A stretch of 64,000 nucleotides of DNA, from NCBI GenBank assembly GCA_024291935.2, contig CM044305.1:92806397-92870396 (forward strand), given 5' to 3'. Below, piece by piece: positions 10,161 through 22,720 of this stretch (position 1 is the first letter of the stretch; each line of letters starts with the position of its first letter). The notes below the pieces were generated by a model. It did no database searches, was not told the DNA's origin, and saw nothing but the letters and a program-made list of their open reading frames with translations. The stretch comes from Okapia johnstoni. Its lineage: Eukaryota > Chordata > Mammalia > Artiodactyla > Giraffidae. The position numbers and the translations under genes are program-made.

Positions 10161-11509
10161 CTGCGTTCTCTGAAGCTTGGGTTGGTGAAGGGGGCGAGGC
10201 AAGGAGCCTACTGCAGAGAGGTGAGTGAGTGGTCCTAGGTAAAAAATCCTTTCAGAGGTAACATGTTGTAGAAATGGATTACATCCAGGTGGAGAATGGA
10301 GAGGTGAACTACTATACCTTCCTCAGCTGAGGAGAATGCAGTTCAATATGAAGTTTGTTCTAGAGTTCTACCCAAACTGAACCTGCAGTTGTCATTTTGG
10401 AGAACTTTGTAGTCTCTCTACCGTGAAATTTTTAAACACTGTTTTTATAATGGTGAAACTAGAAGTTACCTAATTGTATATCCTTTTCACGGCTTACCTT
10501 CTGCCTTTTTGAAACTTAACAATGACAGCATTTAGTTTTGTAGTCTTTGTGCACAATTTAAACATTTGTTTTTGCTGTGGACATTGTTTTTACAATAAAC
10601 GTCATCAACTTCATACTTGTGTTTTCCATATGGGGGTGTGTGTTTTGTTTTGACAGCTAAATATTTATTTTAACTTTAGATGTGTTGTGTTTTAGAGCAT
10701 AAAAAGAGGAAAAATAAAAACCAGCCCAAGAGCGACCATATTTTGTCCAGCAAGCTTTTTGTGTGTGTGTGGGTAGAAGAAGTACCTCATGTTTCATTTT
10801 GTTTACTGGAAAGGAATTTTAACCATGATTCTCGAAGGCCAGGATGCTGGGGAAAAAAGGGAAAGATTATCTAGATAAAATGTACATTTTGATTTCCACA
10901 TAAAACTGTGAGCCATAGATTTTGATTATAATAATAATGTCCTGATTCTGACTATAGCAGTCAGCCACTTGAGTAATCAACCACTGTATGTGGACATGCT
11001 TTGTGATGCTGCCTGATTTTGTTTATCCCTTCCCCCAGGATTTTAGAGTGGACTTGAGAAATCTGGTAAAACTTGCAAGAACACATTAATCATTTTGAAA
11101 ATCTATTTTTAAAATAAGAACGGCACTTTTTCATTGTGGGGAAATTCAGAAAATACAGACAAGCCTAAAGAAAATAAAAATCAGTTATAATCCACCACCC
11201 CCAAATTAGTGATAGTGTTTTGAATTGCTTTTTTAAATGCAGTGATTTTTTTTTTAATGGTGGACCCAAGTCCATTGAAGAATCTCCTATTTATAAGTGT
11301 AGTCTTAGGTTTTTTAAAAATTTTACTAAAAAAATCTGAATTACTGTTGCATCTCTAGATAGAAGTCGTGGTCATTAAGAGTGAAATGGGAATGCCATCC
11401 AAGAGTTAGAGAAAGATCATGTGGCCTCCTCCCGTAAGCTCCTTAAAATACCTTCTCTTCCAACTTGAGTAGGAGAATTTCAGCTAAGGGCCTGTCAGGA
11501 CCCACCTCC
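10161..11509 (+). other. FHL1 intron 1 segment
   Basis: AT-rich intronic DNA. A possible old L1-like piece lies at about 11100-11230 (AAAATAAAAATCAGTTATAATCC). No gene seen. Confidence 0.4.
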
Positions 11510-11620
11510 CTTTGTTTTACAGATGAGAAAACTGAGGCTCAAAGAGGCCAAGCGCATGATCCAAGGTTGTATGATGTGTTGAAGTCAGAGTTCCAATTTG
11601 AAGTTTTAGGTCCTCCATAT
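11510..11620 (-). mobile_element. MIR SINE fragment, minus
   Basis: TTTTACAGATGAGAAAACTGA, GGCTCAAAGAGG and the following GATCCAAGG-x-TAT match the reversed MIR core. Confidence 0.8.
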
Positions 11621-14094
11621 GTAAGTTTTTTTTTTCTTTTTCATATGTAAGTTTTAATTTCCTAATTAATAACTCTTCAAAGCCAGAACCTTCTGTTGGC
11701 CTGTCTCTCAAAAGAACAAGTTGTTATGGTGAAAGGATGTTAAGTATATAGTAAAGGATACCAAAAAGGCCATGATTTTCCTAATTTCAGAAAATGATCA
11801 AAACAGTTGTTTGCAGGAGTTTATCATGTTGTTTGCTTTATTGAAATTGAACATTAGTGGTGGGAAACCTCTTTTGAGCAGCTAGCCTTTAATTTCTTTT
11901 GGCCTGGGTGGTAAGGACAAGTACCCAAGCCTATGGAATATGCCTAGAATCACAGGAATGCAGCAGCAACTTTATAAGAGTCTTTACACATACTAGCCTG
12001 GAAGGCCCCAGTTGGAGCCATAGCTGCATGAAAGTTTCCTTTGCCTTTATAAAATGAGATGTCTTAAAATTGTGGGAAAGTTAAAATTGTGGAAAAGAAA
12101 TTTTAAAGATGTATTTGCTTCTAAACTTAGGAAGTTCAGTTGCAGCAAATGCACATGTGCATGCACCCACATGTGCAAACGTTGTTTTCAATGTGGCACC
12201 GTTAAAAAAAATTCTTCAACTTGCCTCCCTTTTTTTCTTGGCCGTCTTTGTTCTTTCTGTAATTGTGTGGGTTGCTCTCTTCATATCTCCTTTGCCTGAA
12301 TGTCTACTTGACTCTCGGGGTGACTTTTCTTTTTCTTTTTTGGGGGGAGCGTCCAATGGACTCTGCCCACTTGCCTTTTTTCCAGGCTCCTGGAGTCCTC
12401 ATCAAGTTCCTCTGCCGCTGTGTCTTCCCCTTCCCTCGTTTGCCAGTATTACAGTTAGCCTACCATGAACCAGGGCTGTTTTTCAGCCTAGGATAGGCAG
12501 GGAAGCTGCTCTCCAGAGCAGGTGTGTGGTGAGATCTGGTGTCGCTTGATACAGAAATGTCACTGCTAGAACAGAATTCAACAAAGTACATCGGGTGATT
12601 GCATAGGCTGCGTACACATGTAAACCTTTAACACAAAATCATCCCTTCTCTGTGGCCAGGGGCCCAGCAAATGCTAAAGCTATGTGGAATAATGATTATG
12701 GATACTCCCTGCCAAGGGCTTGCTATTTGAACAAATGAGAAAATTGTACCCTTGCCTAGGGGTGTGTTCTGAAGTAGTTTTTGCTCCTGTTCCTCATTAT
12801 TGCCTGCTAATGAGTATGTGTATTGTCAGTGAGCTGCCAGCTCTTCCCAGCTTCCTGCAGTACGCTGTATTTCTCTGCTGAAAGTGGGTTTTCCTCTGTA
12901 TTTAAACCAAGATTTGCTTGCACTTTATTTTGGGAGTACTCTAGCTGTAAAATACACAGATAAAAGATACACGTGTACTGGCTTTGTAAGTGCAGTGAAA
13001 CCTAGAAAAAGAAAAGAGCTATCAAAATAAGTCGTGGTTGCCAGCATTCTACTTTCTGTAGGTTTTGTTTACCCACCTAAAATCTCTGGTTCTTACATAG
13101 GTCCAGGACATACTCCGTAGTAGACGTTCTAATCACAAGAATTTGCAAAATCCACAAAATTCTAAACGTGCTTTTCAGTACTAAAGACATGATAGCTGGC
13201 AATGTAGAGATTTTATTGTCAAGGTTGTTTTGATAAGGATGGTACAAAAGTTAATTTATATATTCAACAAGTTTTGTTATTCACTTTCAGTTTTAGAGTG
13301 TGGATAAGGCTGCTTGGCATCTGTCAGATTAAAAATGTGTGATTTATTAGGAAGACATTAAGGATTGGTTTTTCAGTGGATCTCTGTCAGGTCTAGTATT
13401 AGACTTTATTCTTGTTTGGGAAGCTGATTGCCAGCATCTGTGTATAGACATAATTAATCATCTGCACTTCTGTGTGACCAGGTGAACTGCAGTAACAGGT
13501 GTCCCCCCCAGGTTGCTTAGAGACTACAAAGTACATACAGGCACACAGACACATAAATTCCAAAAATTTTTACATCACTAAACCATAGTGGTGAATTTAG
13601 ACATTTGAATTAACAAAATTTTGTTTATCAACAGTTTGTAAGAAGCACCCTGTAAATAATGATAGCTTCAAATACTTTAAATGTTTTAAAAAATATTATC
13701 AGTCAGATGGTTTCTAGATGCTAAGGAGACACTTTGAGTTCCTTGTTAAAGATTCTACATCTCCAAATACCAGGCTCAGTTCAGATTTTCAAGTTCTGGA
13801 CGCTTCCATTCTGGGCCACAAGATGCAAAAATTTCCAGTGTAGTAAGCACATGTAACCACACTAAGGAAAAGAAACGAAGCAGCCAAGCTAATAGGAGGT
13901 AAAAGTTTATACTTGCATCTACAGATAAAACAGTTGGCCTTTGTTGGAGCCACTTTTTAAATATCAGCTTCCCCCAGTTTATTAAAGAATAACATATATA
14001 ATTGCATATATTTATAGGTATAGTGTGGTACAATAAATTAAGAATAAATCTGTCATAAATAAATTATAATAGATAAGTTAGTTTAGGATGAACA
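11621..14094 (+). other. FHL1 intron 1 segment
   Basis: Intronic, AT-rich, with no repeat family recognised with confidence. Short ORFs (for example 12109-12468) lack splice support and recognisable products. Confidence 0.4.
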
Positions 14095-14310
14095 TGTACA
14101 CACTACTATATACAAAATAGACAAGGGCCTACTGTATAACAGGGAACTATATTCCATATCTTGTAATAACCTCTAATGGAAAAGAATCCAAAAAAGAATA
14201 GAAAAAAGAATAGATACATGCATATAACTGAATCACTTTTTCTGTACACCTGAAAACATTGCAAATTTTAAAACATTGTAAATTAACTACACTTCAATTT
14301 AAAAATGGTT
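14095..14310 (+). mobile_element. bovine-type L1 3' end
   Basis: AGGGCCTACTGTATAACAGGG, AACTATATTCCATATC and AACTGAATCACTTTTTCTGTA follow the 3' UTR order of ruminant L1 (L1_BT type), ending near AACTACACTTCAATTTAAAA. Confidence 0.85.
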
Positions 14311-15258
14311 AAAAATAATATGAAACAAGGAGGAAGTGTACAATGTGATGGTTTGATACACATCTGCATTGTGGAATGATTAGCAAGATAATCTGATATC
14401 CACTCTATTGAGTATCATTTATGTGCAGTAAACTACATCCAGTTAAGGCATATGGGTTGCAGCACAGGTATATTACCCGTGAGGCCACTGCCACTATGGG
14501 GATGTGGAATATTTGGGGCACTCACTCCCCCCACATGCTTCTTTTCGCTTCTTTTTTTGCAGCACATTCTTCCTTTGCCCCAGTCTCCAGGCCACTGCTG
14601 ATCTGCTTTTGTGTAAAAGCTGCTTTCTAAACTTAGATTTGAAAAGTTTGTGGATCTTTCTTGATCCAAAGACCAGATATAAATCCAAAACTTGGTTTTC
14701 TTCTGTGTATTTGAGATAAAATAATATTACAGGGAGATTCCAGGTTTGACTTTCTAGAATCTTTTCCTGATTGCTTAAAGATGTGTACTTAAGAATTTTG
14801 TCTGCGAGTAAACTACAGCCTCCTTATTAAATAGTCTCACTACATACTTGGATTGAAGGGAGATGGAAACCAAGAGAGAAACAATTCTAATAAAGTGGAA
14901 AAGTGGTATATGTTCTTCTGAAATAGGTAGTGACATGTCAAATCCCTCAAGGATAGGACACATAATGTAATTTGAATCTTGCTTCATACTTATTCATAGA
15001 TTAAGACTGCAAGCAGTGAGAACAAATATTTTACATCTAGTGTGTGTATCAATATATAATCATTATTCAGGAATAACCCTATCCCCTGAGCCTTCCAAAA
15101 GATTTGAAATGGTTTCAGGGGGGATTTAAAGTGGATGGAAGGTGTACCATCCTTACACACTAGTACAAAGCCAGCTTTTCACATGCTGACTGTTGCTTTC
15201 CCATTGATATATTCAGTTGAACGAATGATTAGGCAATTGAAGGGCTATAGTAGAGATA

Positions 15259-15478
15259 GGGGCTTCCCAGGTGGCGCCTAGTGGTAAAGAAAACTGCCTG
15301 CCAATGCGGGAGACAAAAGAGACGCTGGTTCGATCCCTGGGTCAGAAAGATCTCCTGGAGGAGGAAATGGCAACCCATTCCAGTATTCTTGCCTGGAGAA
15401 TCCCTGTGGACAGAGGAACTTGGTGGGCTACAGTCCATGGGGTGCAAAGAGTTGGACACGACTGAAGTAACTGAGCAT
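15259..15478 (+). mobile_element. Bov-tA-type SINE
   Basis: GGCTTCCCAGGTGGCGCCTA start, GGTTCGATCCCTGGGTCAG box B, BovA tail through GTTGGACACGACTGAAGTAAC. Confidence 0.93.
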
Positions 15479-16083
15479 ATACATACAAACACACAGCCCT
15501 GAGATGCAGTTTCTCCCTTCCTCACTCACTCCCTCAAAATAATCCATGTCGCCGTTCTTTTGTTTCTAACCAGCTTTCCTTTCCATTGCTGTCACTCTGT
15601 GCTGTATCTAGTCTCCATCTGACACTCCTGATTTTGACTGTTTCTGCCCTTCTTTGCTTTTCTTTCCCAGTTTTCTTCTTCCTCCTCTTTTCTGTCTCCT
15701 GATACTATTTCTCTCTTGCTGCTCTGCTTCCTCATGACAAAGCTGTTTTTATAAACATCTCCAGACCAAGTCATCAGCAGACTAATTCCAGTATGTCAGA
15801 TGTCATCTTGGAGATTATTTTTCTTTTTGTTTCGTGATCCAGTAATTCAAACTCCTTTTAAGTTTGGGGCCATACTAGTGGTTTGAGAGTTGTGAAGTGT
15901 TGGTTTTCAGAGAAAGTTGAATATGTGGGTTTGTTATAGACAGTTGTTGAAACCGTGATTCACTGAAAAGGAATGAGTGATGTACATCACAATGTTCCTA
16001 CAAAACTTACTTTTACAAAGCTAAAGCAATTAAAACGCTCTTGTGGTAAGGAGATTTATTGTTCCTCAAAAGGTACTGGAAAG

Positions 16084-16210
16084 ATTTTGTTTTGTTTTTA
16101 TTGGCCATGACTTGTAGCTTGTCGGATCTTAGTTCCCTGTCCCGGGATCAAACCTGGGCCCTCGGCAGTTAAAGTGTGGGAGTCTTAACCACTGGACTGC
16201 CAGGGCATTC
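16084..16210 (-). mobile_element. CHR-type SINE, minus
   Basis: CGGATCTTAGTTCCCTG, GATCAAACCTGGGCCCTC and CCACTGGACTGCCAGGGC are reversed CHR segments. Flanked by CTGGAAAG at 16076-16083 and 16211-16218. Confidence 0.9.
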
Positions 16211-16424
16211 CTGGAAAGGGTTGGTTGTTTTATTTTTTAAATCCTTCAACATTTGTCAAAACCTATAGAATGCACAACACACACAGAGTGAACCCTAATG
16301 TAAACTATTAAGGTTAGTTAATAGTTATCAATGATGGTTCAACAACTATAAAAAATATATTACAGTAATGCAGGGTATCAAAAATAGAGAAAAGTGGGAA
16401 GGGGTCTTATGAAGGTATGTGGGA

Positions 16425-16556
16425 ACCACTTTCTGTTCAATTCTGTAACTCTAAAACTGCTTTTAAAATGTATATAGGTGTATAGCACTGTCACTTTGCT
16501 GTATAGCAGAGATTGGCACAACATTGTAAATCAACTATACTACAATTTAAAAAAGT
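16425..16556 (+). mobile_element. bovine-type L1 3' end
   Basis: GTCACTTTGCTGTATAGCAG, then ACAACATTGTAAATCAACTAT and ACTACAATTTAAAA, are the terminal L1_BT-type segments. Confidence 0.85.
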
Positions 16557-16769
16557 ATTGCCAAAAAATAAAGCTGCTTTAATAAATCTATTATTTTCAC
16601 TTGAGATTCCGAAATATAATGAATATATCAGGCACTTTTTATTATTAACTTGTAGATAAAAGCACAGTGTTTGTTTTTAAGTTTAGTAATGTAAAGGTTG
16701 GACATGACGGAGTCTGAGCATAGCATAGCATCACGTAAGAGAAGTGCTTCTCATGAGTGCTGTGAGTTG

Positions 16770-16966
16770 AGCCATGCTGTACTGTGCTCACTCAGTCGCG
16801 TCCGGGCCTTTATGACCCCCAGCTGGCTCCTCTGTCCATGGATTTCCCAGGCAAGTATACTGGAGTGGGTTGCCATTTCCTTCTCCAGGGGATTTTCCTG
16901 ACCCAGGGATCGAACCCAGGCCTCCTGCAGGCAGATTCTTTAGCACAGAGCCATGTGGAAAGCCCT
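16770..16966 (-). mobile_element. Bov-tA-type SINE, minus
   Basis: ACTCAGTCGCGTCCGG, AGTGGGTTGCCATTTCCTTCT, GGGATCGAACCCAGGCCTCC and TGGAAAGCC are the reversed BovA tail and tRNA-derived head. Confidence 0.92.
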
Positions 16967-18711
16967 TAACTTACCCCATGGGCTCCCTGGATAGTGATAG
17001 TGTGAGCTCCTGGGAGAGCTGCCCAGTGCTGCTCACCACTGTCAGGTTGTATGAGAGCTGCTGGGCAGGTCAGTGTGAGCACTGGGTTGGAACTTTTTCT
17101 ATCTGTGGTCACTGAGGCATCGTGCCATCTTTGTGGTGGAGTGGAGCCCCAGGCTTGACTAATTGCCTGCCCTACAACTCAAAGAGCCCTTTTTTGACCC
17201 TTGCATTTGTGGTGTCACCAGCAACAGTGACAATCGGTGAGCTCATGCCAACTCTTGGAGCCAATATCCAGGGCAGAGTTTGATTGCTTTGGACCAAAGG
17301 TTATTGCTTGGCTTGTAGTAGCATAAACCTGACACCAGAACCTCCAGGCAGTTATTCAGCTTGGCCAACGTGACAGTAAACCTATGTGAAAAGATGAGGT
17401 CTTTTAAGGTCTTATTGTAAATGATTTCTGTATTACTGGAACTGAGTGAATGTTATGAGCATCTTCAAGTACGTGCTGCTTTCTTGAGTTGGCTGTGTAA
17501 ACAGACCATTCTATGTAGGTGTGGGTGGGTGGGGATCAGGCCTGAGAGGGACATTGAGGCTGAGGGAGATAAGCAAACATTGGGATGGTGTTAAAGTCAT
17601 TGGAAGAGAAAAAAGTGACAAAGCATTAGGAATCAGAACGTAAATGAAGGCAGTCACTCAAGGAATCAAGGAATGGATATCTTGGGGATGTGGTTGTTCA
17701 TGGAATGTGTCCATCAACTCTGTGATTAGACCCAGGGTCAAAAACTTCATACAGTTAGCTGCAAAATTACTCATTAAGGGGGAGTTGGTTATCAAGTTCA
17801 CCTGTTTAATGTATTAAATTTCATTGTATATTGGAAGAATTTTTTAATGTATGGATCTGTTATATATACTTGATATTATGCCTGTTATTGGGAAAGCTTT
17901 CACATATTTTTTCTTGATTTCAGTGCTTGACTGGTTGACTGTACGTGTGGTCCTACCTCTGTAGGAAGCAGCAGATTTTAATGGGAAGGGGAAAGAAGGG
18001 ACCAAGAGATTCTCTCCATTGAGTCACAATCCTTGATGGAGGCTGGGGATTCCGGTTTGGCTGCCACGATCACGGGTTACTGTGGGCCAGTGGTGACCTG
18101 AATGGAGGCACGAGCACTGCATTCCTTGTGGTCACCCTCACAATTGACACCAAGTTCTGCAAGCTGACTGGATTGTGCAAGCAGTTCCTGTCCATTGTAG
18201 AGGCAGCAGAAGTAACAGTCTGACCAATGCATCCTGTGTTCATCCCACAGATGTACCCAGGCTCGGTCAGTCAAGAGGCCTGGCACAGTCTTGCTTCTCC
18301 CAGCCAGGCTGCTGGAAATAGCTGGAAGGCCTGCGGAGGTGCTGTGATGATGGCAGGCAGGGCGGGTATGTGACAGGGTCTGCCCTGCTTACCCTTCTGC
18401 CGCTGCTGCCCTTTGTCTCCTCTTGGTCTCCCTTCCCCTCTGTCTCCTGCTTACCCTGGATTTTTCTGTTAAGGTGCAAGGAAAGTTCAAAAAAAGTTGG
18501 GGCCCCTTGGCAGAGGTCATCAAGCCCCCAGAGCAGTGTACTTTAGACTTCCCCCACTGCCGGGATGTTACAGTGCCTGGTATGTATCAGATGGAACTTG
18601 GGGTACTTGTGAAAGTTTCTGATGTACAACTTGAAAGTTGATTTGTGTCACCTCATAAGTTTATTGTTCCTTCCTCTTTTAAAACCCCTACAATTTTCCT
18701 TTTGTTGCTGA
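16967..18711 (+). other. FHL1 intron 1 segment, GC-mixed
   Basis: No repeat family recognised. 16970-17400 and 18000-18640 are richer in G+C than neighbours, with short ORFs but no recognisable product. Confidence 0.4.
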
Positions 18712-18891
18712 TGTTGTTTAGTCGTGTCTGAAAGAGGCTCCTCTGTTCATGGGGTTTTCCAGGCAAGAATACTGGAGTGGGTTGCCATTTCCTTCTGCAG
18801 GGGATCTTCCCGACCAGGGATCAAACCCGCTTCACCTGTGTTTCCTGCGTTGGCAGGCAGATTCTTTACTGCTGAGCCATCTGGGAAGCCG
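18712..18891 (-). mobile_element. Bov-tA-type SINE, minus
   Basis: AGGCAAGAATACTGGAGTGG, GGGATCAAACCCGCTTC and GAGCCATCTGGGAAGCC identify it. The BovA part has lost bases next to GTCGTGTCTGAAAGAGG. Confidence 0.92.
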
Positions 18892-19214
18892 AAATTCTGT
18901 GTGTGTTATTGTCTCTATAGCACACCCTGACTGTGTGCATGCCAATGTGAAGGATTTACTCTGCAGCTAATTGATTGGAACAGGGCTGCCCAGTTGTCAG
19001 TGCTTCAGGAAACAGTTCGTAGGATACAAAAGCCAGCTTCTAGAGTAAGAGTCTGAACACTTCCTCAAATGAAATCATCAGATGTTTATTGACTGTTTAT
19101 TCTGTGTGCAAGGCACTTTGCTAGATGCAGTGGAGAATATTAAAAACAAAAGAGATCTCTTCAAGCAAGGAACATCCATCCTAATTGGAGAAGCTGTTAG
19201 AGACACATTAAGGA

Positions 19215-19385
19215 TGTGGTGGAAAGACCACTGAACTGAAGGGGAAGAGGAAGGAGTCGGGAGTGTTGAGTGCCAGCCCAAGTTCTGCCAATAACCATCT
19301 GATCCCTTGGGCAAAGTACTTCCCCTCTCGGGGTCTCAGTTTAGAAAAGGAATTGGACTGGATAATCTCTGAGACTTTCTATATA
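19215..19385 (+). mobile_element. MIR-type SINE fragment
   Basis: CTTGGGCAAAGTACTTCCCCT, GGGGTCTCAGTTTAGAAAAG and ACTGGATAATCTCTGAGA match the MIR/THER-like 3' half. Confidence 0.65.
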
Positions 19386-19556
19386 GATTGGTTCAAAAGC
19401 AAATGGGTTAAAAAGTTAAACAACAGTACAGGGTGGTAATAGAAGGATTCCAGGAGATGGGACCTTCTCTTTTGCCAAATATGCATGTGATAGTTACTAC
19501 TATGTGTATATGGTACATATATTTATACTGTATAATTGTACTGATTACACAACTAT

Positions 19557-19761
19557 CATCCCTGGTGGCTCAGACGGTCAAGCATCTGCCTACAATGTGG
19601 GAGACCCAGGTTCAATCCCTGAGTCGGGAAGATCTCCTGGAGAAGGAAATGGCAACCCACTCCAATATTCTTGCCTGGAAAATCCCATGGATGGAGGAGC
19701 CTGGTAGGCTACAGTCCATGGAGTTGCAAAGAGTTGGACACGACTGAGTGACTTCACTTTC
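19557..19761 (+). mobile_element. Bov-tA-type SINE
   Basis: Begins slightly truncated at CATCCCTGGTGGCTCAGACG and runs to GAGTTGGACACGACTGAGTG and TTCACTTTC. Flanked by the perfect duplication ACACAACTAT (19547-19556 and 19762-19771). Confidence 0.94.
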
Positions 19762-19784
19762 ACACAACTATAGACTAGTATTTA

Positions 19785-20060
19785 TCAAAGTGGTGTCCTT
19801 GGACCAGCAGTATCAGCATTACCTGGGAGCTTGTTGGAAGTGCAGATTCATGGGCCCCATTTCAGACCCACTGAATCAGAAGCACTGGGGATGCAGCGCT
19901 CAACACTGTTTCAGTAACCCCCTCCCCCAGGAGACTGGGACGGTTGGTCTCAAACTTGGCTGCACATTAGATTCATCTGGGGGACCATGGGGGCCACTCA
20001 GACGTTACTAGTTGCTTTGGCTCCCCAGGTGCAGCCAATTTGAGAATCACTGATTAGGGA
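19785..20060 (+). mobile_element. MER5-type DNA transposon
   Basis: CTTGGACCAGCAGTATCAGCA, CACTGAATCAGAAGCACTGG and the terminal TTTGAGAATCACTGATTAGG match MER5 (hAT-Charlie). The middle contains a second, inverted-looking MER5 end near 19945, so two copies may be joined. Confidence 0.8.
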
Positions 20061-21194
20061 AGGTGACATGCATCAAAGCACCTCTTACTCTGCAGTGGTA
20101 ACAAAGCTCAGGGGCATGGAGTCAGCCAAAGCCAAAGTTGAATGTGGGGGAATGGGGAAAAGTATATTTGAATATGACTGGGAGGCCTTGATTTTCATGC
20201 TAGAAATTTGGCATTTAGATTGCAGGAGAGGAAAGTTTGGAAGAATGGGAGTGATCCGTTCAAGGTGATGCATTTGAATGGTTATTGTAACAGCTCTATG
20301 AAGACAGGAGTGCATCCATATTAGGAAGCCTGGTGAAGTAAGTAGTCTAGGTCTGAAGTAATCATGAACCAAATTAGGATTGTAGAAATGTGATTATAAG
20401 GAAGAAAAGGTATGAATGCTCCTTGTAGGACAAATGGCTAGGATTCAGTGATGGCTCTCTGGGGAGAAGGCAGCGTTAGAACTAAGCCTTTGGCTCAGGA
20501 ATTTCTCTCTCGTTCTGGGATAACCCGGGCCCTGCAGAGGCAGCTGTCAGAATTGTCACCTTTTATGCATCTGTACTCATCCTTTGTCCCTCATTGATTT
20601 TGGAGTTCTAATTGGATAAGTATTCCCCAGTGAGTTATAGAAAAGCACAAATTATAGTCACCCAGAAAGCTACCCATGGTCATCATGGCGGGATGGGAGG
20701 GGGGAATCCTGTTTCTCTTGACAAAAGAATGCTTGGAGTTGTGGGAACGTCGTAAACTTGGCAATGACGAATTCAAGCCTGTCAGTCAATTAAGTGAATT
20801 CTATCGTCTGTTTTATTTGGGAACTGTTGTAATAGTCATTGAAAGGACGTCAATCTTCATACTTTTTAAAACGAAAATACGGTTTTACAGTAGGGCAAAG
20901 GACAAGATCTCAAGGTTTTACCTTTGAACTTTAGCAAATATTTGCTGCTCCATTTTTCTTGCTGGACTTCACCATTTGTTGTTCTTCTTTGGTGGTGGTG
21001 GTGGTGATGGGTTTTTTTTTGCATTGTTCCCACTTGTTCCTCATGCCTCATCATTTTTCTTTGTCCTGTTATCGATGGCTTTTGTATTCCTAAGTATTCG
21101 TAATGTTTTATTTGTTTTTCTCCTTTTCTTTAGTCTTATAAAGCTCATTAGCCCTCAGTTATGTAAAAGCATCTGAGGAAAACACCTATAGTGT
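20061..21194 (+). other. FHL1 intron 1 segment
   Basis: No repeat recognised except a short (GGT)n at about 20991-21006. No gene seen. Confidence 0.4.
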
Positions 21195-21797
21195 GTTTTT
21201 TTAAACTTTGGACCCCCCCCCTTCAGCCATTTCCCCAACCCCTGCCTCTGGCAACCACTGATCTGTTCTTTGTATGTATGAGCTTTAAAAAAGGTTTTTT
21301 TAGATTGTATATATGAGAAATCTTACAGTATTTGTCTTGCTCTGTCTAATTTCATTTACATAATGCCCCAGTGGTCCAGCCATGTTGCTGCAAGCGGCAA
21401 GATTTCCTTCTTTTTGTGTCTAAGTAGCATTCCATTGTATGCACCTACTCTTTATCCACTAACCTATTGATGGGTAAGAGGGTTTCCATAGCTTGGCTGT
21501 TGTAAGTAGTGCTGCAATTAATGGGGATGCAGATTATCTTTTTGAGCTTTTCTTTGGATAAATACCAAGAAATAGAATTGCTAGATTATAGGGTAGTTCT
21601 ATTTTTAATTTTTAGAGGAACCTCCATACTGTTTTCTGTAGTGGCTGCACCAATTTACATTCCCACCAACAGTGTAAGAATGTTCCTTTTTTTCTACATC
21701 CTTGCCAACGCTTGTTATTTGTAGTGTTTAGATAATAGCCATTCTGCGGGTGTGAGGTGATTTTGTGGTTTTGGTTCACATTTCCCTGATGTTGAAC
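21195..21797 (-). mobile_element. L1 LINE fragment, minus (left of LTR)
   Basis: GTAGCATTCCATTGTATGCAC, CTATTTTTAATTTTTAGAGGA, ACCTCCATACTGTTTTCTGTA and CACCAATTTACATTCCCACC are reversed L1 3'-region segments. It is broken at about 21797 and continues at 22381. Confidence 0.88.
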
Positions 21798-22380
21798 TGT
21801 TATAGCCACGTGCTCCGGGAAACAAGCTCACTCAGAAGGACGATGCAGATAGTGAAGTGCAGTTTATTACACCGGCGGGCCAAAGGCAGAGTCTCTCCTC
21901 TTAGCCAAGGACCCCGACCAGCATTTGTGAAAATCTTTTATACCCCATGTGTACGCGTCTGAACCCACCACCCCAATTTTTTGTGACTTACATAAACAAA
22001 GGAAAGGTAAATACAATCACAATAACCCCATATTCAAACAATCAATTATCAATAAGCCCGAGGTGACAGAAAAAAAATCTATGTCCTGTCTGGAGGTAGG
22101 GGATTAGTGTATGTTTTCCCTTAGGTGATGAGGGGACTGAATACAATCTTCAAGGTTCCCCTGTCCGGTTTTCTTAGGTGATGAGTTACAATCTTCTAGA
22201 GGGTCTTGTCCTTTGTATTGTCGTTCCACAGGCACTAAAGCACAGAGTTCAGAGTCCATTAGAGAGGTGGCCGAACATGATCAGCACGAAACAGGCCTAA
22301 GATGGAGTCCAGGCCCCATGAATTCCTTCTTCATTCCCCCCTCTTGATGCTCTAAGTTTTCATAACGAGCATCAGAACCA
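21798..22380 (-). mobile_element. solo-LTR-like endogenous retrovirus insertion
   Basis: The 583-base block starts TGTTATAGCCACGTGC and ends CAGAACCA, so it has TG...CA termini, and it interrupts an L1. CAGTTTATTACACCGGCGG carries a reversed AATAAA, so the LTR points to the minus strand. No gag, pol or env reading frame is present. The flanks show no clean target duplication, so the ends may be a few bases off. Confidence 0.7.
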
Positions 22381-22720
22381 GGGAAATTAGTGATGTTGAA
22401 GCATCGTTTCATGTACCTGTTGGCCATGTGTTTGTGTCCTTTGGGAAAATGTCTATTCACTTCCGCTGCCCATTTGTTAATTGGATTATTTATTTTGCCA
22501 TTGAGTTGTATGAGTTCTTTGTATATTTTGGATACTACTAGTTCCTTATCAGATATATGGTTTGCAAATATTTTTCTCCTGTTCCATAAGTTTCCTTTCC
22601 ACTTTGTTGATCATTTTCTTTGCTGCACAGACGCTTTTTTATTTTATGTAGTCCCACTTGATTATTTTTGCTTTTGTTGCAGAAGTATTCTTAATCTTTT
22701 AGTATGCCAATTAAAAAGGA
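22381..22720 (-). mobile_element. L1 LINE fragment, minus (right of LTR)
   Basis: TTAGTGATGTTGAAGCATCG, CCTGTTGGCCATGTGTTTGTG, ATTGAGTTGTATGAGTTCTT and GTAGTCCCACTTGATTATTT resume the same L1 consensus. The long + strand ORF across here (22390-22941) is antisense L1. Confidence 0.88.
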
